A stretch of DNA of 7,709 nucleotides from Planctomycetota bacterium (GTDB lineage Bacteria; Planctomycetota; B15-G4; JADJEK01): NCBI GenBank assembly GCA_016795255.1, contig JAEUIB010000366.1, positions 1-7,709 of the forward strand, in the 5' to 3' direction. Numbering within the stretch: the first letter of the stretch is position 1; every line of letters starts with the position of its first letter. Positions 6,879 to 7,709 of this stretch are shown here, piece by piece. The translations under genes were made by a program, and so were the position numbers. The notes under the pieces are model-generated. The model was not told the origin of the DNA, made no database searches, and saw only the letters and a program-made list of their open reading frames with translations.

Positions 6879-7549
6879 TGCGTCTCCTCGGCGCCGAAGC
6901 GGTAACCGACGCCTCGCACGGTGTGGATCAGGTCGGGCTTGCCGAGCTTCGTGCGCAGGCCGTAGATCGACACGTCGATGAGGTTCGACGTCGATTCGAA
7001 CTCGCGGTCGACGACGTGCTCGCCGATCTCGGTGCGCGTCAGCGCCTCGCCGCGCCGGTTCACGAACAGGACGAGCAGTGCGTACTCGCGCGGGCTCAGC
7101 GCCAGGATGCGGCCGCCGCGACGGACGATGTGTCCCGCGAGGTCGACCTCGAGATCACCGATCGTCACCATCGCGCCGGCGACGTTCGGGTTGCCGCGCC
7201 GCAGCAGCGCGCGGACGCGGGCGAGGAGCTCCTTCACGGCGAAGGGTTTCGCCAAGTAGTCGTCGGCTCCGCGATCGAGGCCGCGCACGCGATGGTCGAC
7301 GTCGCCGAGCGCCGTCAGCACGAGCACCGGCAGCGCGGGCCGCCGCGCCTTCAGGCCCGCGAGGACCTCGAGCCCGGGCTTCTTCGGCAACAGCAGGTCG
7401 AGGATCACGGCGTCGTACGCGTGCGTCGTCGCGAGGTACTCGCCCTCTTCACCGTCGTGCGCGACGTCGGCCGCGAGACCACTGCTCTCGAGCGCGACCG
7501 CGATCGAGCGTGCCAGCGGAGCTTCGTCTTCGATGACGAGGATGCGCAT
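6875..7549 (-). CDS. OmpR/PhoB-family response regulator (system B)
   Basis: This is a DNA-binding response regulator of 224 residues. The receiver domain has the acidic pair Glu7 and Asp8 in VIEDE, phospho-acceptor Asp51 in VILDLLLP, Thr79 and Lys101 in LAKPF. The winged-helix domain (about 128-220) contains LSPREYALL, the recognition-helix region SNLIDVSIYGLRTKLG and the terminal hairpin LIHTVRGVGYRF. It belongs to the OmpR family; the subgroup is not certain. I chose the ATG at 7549 because MRILVIEDE is the standard beginning of the receiver domain. The frame stays open upstream to the hairpin repeats, but that extension is low-complexity and unlike any receiver. No clear Shine-Dalgarno precedes the ATG, so initiation may be weak. 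A phased direct repeat 24 bases upstream suggests autoregulation. The kinase gene follows with a 4-base overlap. Confidence 0.94.
   Translation of the reverse strand: MRILVIEDEAPLARSIAVALESSGLAADVAHDGEEGEYLATTHAYDAVILDLLLPKKPGLEVLAGLKARRPALPVLVLTALGDVDHRVRGLDRGADDYLAKPFAVKELLARVRALLRRGNPNVAGAMVTIGDLEVDLAGHIVRRGGRILALSPREYALLVLFVNRRGEALTRTEIGEHVVDREFESTSNLIDVSIYGLRTKLGKPDLIHTVRGVGYRFGAEETH
6884..6889 (-). promoter_or_regulatory. Ribosome binding site fixing the TTG start of kinase B
   Basis: Read on the minus strand this is GAGGAG, five bases before the TTG at 6878. It lies inside the last codons of the regulator gene and is the main reason for accepting a TTG start that overlaps the regulator stop. 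Confidence 0.75.
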
Positions 7550-7572
7550 CGGCGAACAGCGTATCGACCGAG

Positions 7573-7591
7573 ATGAGGGGGACATGAGGGG
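7573..7591 (-). promoter_or_regulatory. Phased direct repeat, candidate PhoB/OmpR-type operator for system B
   Basis: On the minus strand CCCCTCAT occurs twice (7591-7584 and 7580-7573), exactly 11 bases apart. Read as seven-base units CCCTCAT separated by four bases, this has the layout of a pho box (CTGTCAT, four bases, CTGTCA), and the units match CTGTCAT at five of seven positions. It lies 24-42 bases before the regulator's ATG, where a regulator site next to a promoter would be expected. A weak -10-like TACGCT follows at about 7563-7558. Binding is inferred. Confidence 0.45.
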
Positions 7592-7648
7592 CCGCTCCGC
7601 GGGATGCCTGCTCGGGCATCGGGCGAGCCGGGGGCCGAAGGCCCCCGG
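7592..7648. repeat. Three consecutive short hairpins upstream of system B
   Basis: Three perfect inverted repeats follow one another: CCGC-TCC-GCGG (7592-7602), GATGCC-TGCTCG-GGCATC (7603-7620), and a nine-base-pair stem with arms CCGGGGGCC and GGCCCCCGG around a GAA loop (7628-7648). None is followed by a T run on either strand, so none looks like a complete intrinsic terminator. The strong third hairpin could still shape or attenuate a transcript entering from the right. Confidence 0.6.
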
Positions 7649-7661
7649 GCCCCACTCCACA

Positions 7662-7701
7662 AGAGGCCGAAGGCCGTACACACAGAGGCCGAAGGCCGTA
7701 C
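7662..7701. repeat. 22-base tandem repeat carrying GGCC-GAA-GGCC mini-hairpins, near window edge
   Basis: AGAGGCCGAAGGCCGTAC occurs at 7662-7679 and again at 7684-7701, a 22-base period. Each copy holds the inverted repeat GGCC-GAA-GGCC, and the same 11-base core recurs inside the larger hairpin at 7633-7643, making three copies in all. The second copy ends eight bases before the window edge, so the array may continue. Its origin and function are unknown. Confidence 0.75.
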
Positions 7702-7709
7702 CTCCTTGC

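Noticed and set aside
7550..7681. N-terminal extension of response regulator B, since the frame stays open to a GTG at 7681
   Set aside because: The extension is encoded by the hairpin repeats, is rich in Gly, Pro and Arg, and precedes a standard receiver-domain start at 7549. No suitable ribosome binding site fits the upstream starts.
7662..7701. CRISPR array
   Set aside because: The two 18-base repeats are separated by only four bases, so there is no spacer of CRISPR length and no cas gene nearby.
7700..7707. Perfect Shine-Dalgarno AAGGAGGT on the minus strand at the right edge
   Set aside because: No start codon follows at a usable distance; the nearest GTG is about 16 bases on and would read the repeats. 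It is probably chance.

Overview
The window is a bacterial chromosomal segment of very high GC. Codons nearly always end in G or C, intergenic gaps are short, and gene pairs overlap by 4 or 23 bases. The gene families (OmpR-type two-component pairs, a thermostable-hemolysin-family protein with an acyl-CoA-synthetase-like partner, a small secreted orphan) fit a GC-rich Gram-negative such as a planctomycete or proteobacterium. No rRNA or other marker fixes the taxon, so this is inference.

Layout. (1) Positions 1-1861, minus strand: a thermostable-hemolysin-family gene is followed, through a 4-base GTGA overlap, by an AMP-forming acyl-CoA synthetase-like gene that runs off the left edge. (2) Positions 1862-2105: a divergent intergenic region with a TGAC/GTCA operator-like element and hairpins in the leader of the next gene. 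(3) Positions 2106-4146, plus strand: two-component system A, an OmpR-family regulator of the CusR/CopR type overlapping its membrane histidine kinase by 23 bases. (4) Positions 4147-4437: an intergenic region with a candidate intrinsic terminator and a short palindrome. (5) Positions 4438-5322, plus strand: a secreted protein of unknown function with a helical N-terminal half and a beta-rich C-terminal domain. (6) Positions 5367-7549, minus strand: two-component system B, an OmpR-family regulator followed by its kinase, whose TTG start overlaps the regulator stop by 4 bases and has a strong ribosome binding site. (7) Positions 7550-7709: a compact leader with an 11-base-phased direct repeat of PhoB/OmpR-box geometry, then a run of five small hairpins, the outermost two forming a 22-base tandem repeat that reaches almost to the right edge.

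How it may work. Each two-component pair should be co-transcribed and translationally coupled, with the kinase sensing an envelope signal through its periplasmic domain and phosphorylating Asp51 of its regulator. The secreted orphan sits between the two systems and converges on system B, so it may be a target or periplasmic partner of either; that is a guess from position only. The hemolysin-family and ligase pair looks like an acyl-activation plus acyl-transfer module, and is divergent from system A across the operator-like element.

The most interesting points are the two candidate regulator-binding sites, each with the geometry expected for the regulator beside it; the hairpin and repeat array at the right edge; the orphan secreted protein; and the coupled acyl-activation module. 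No insertion sequence, CRISPR array, tRNA or rRNA was seen.
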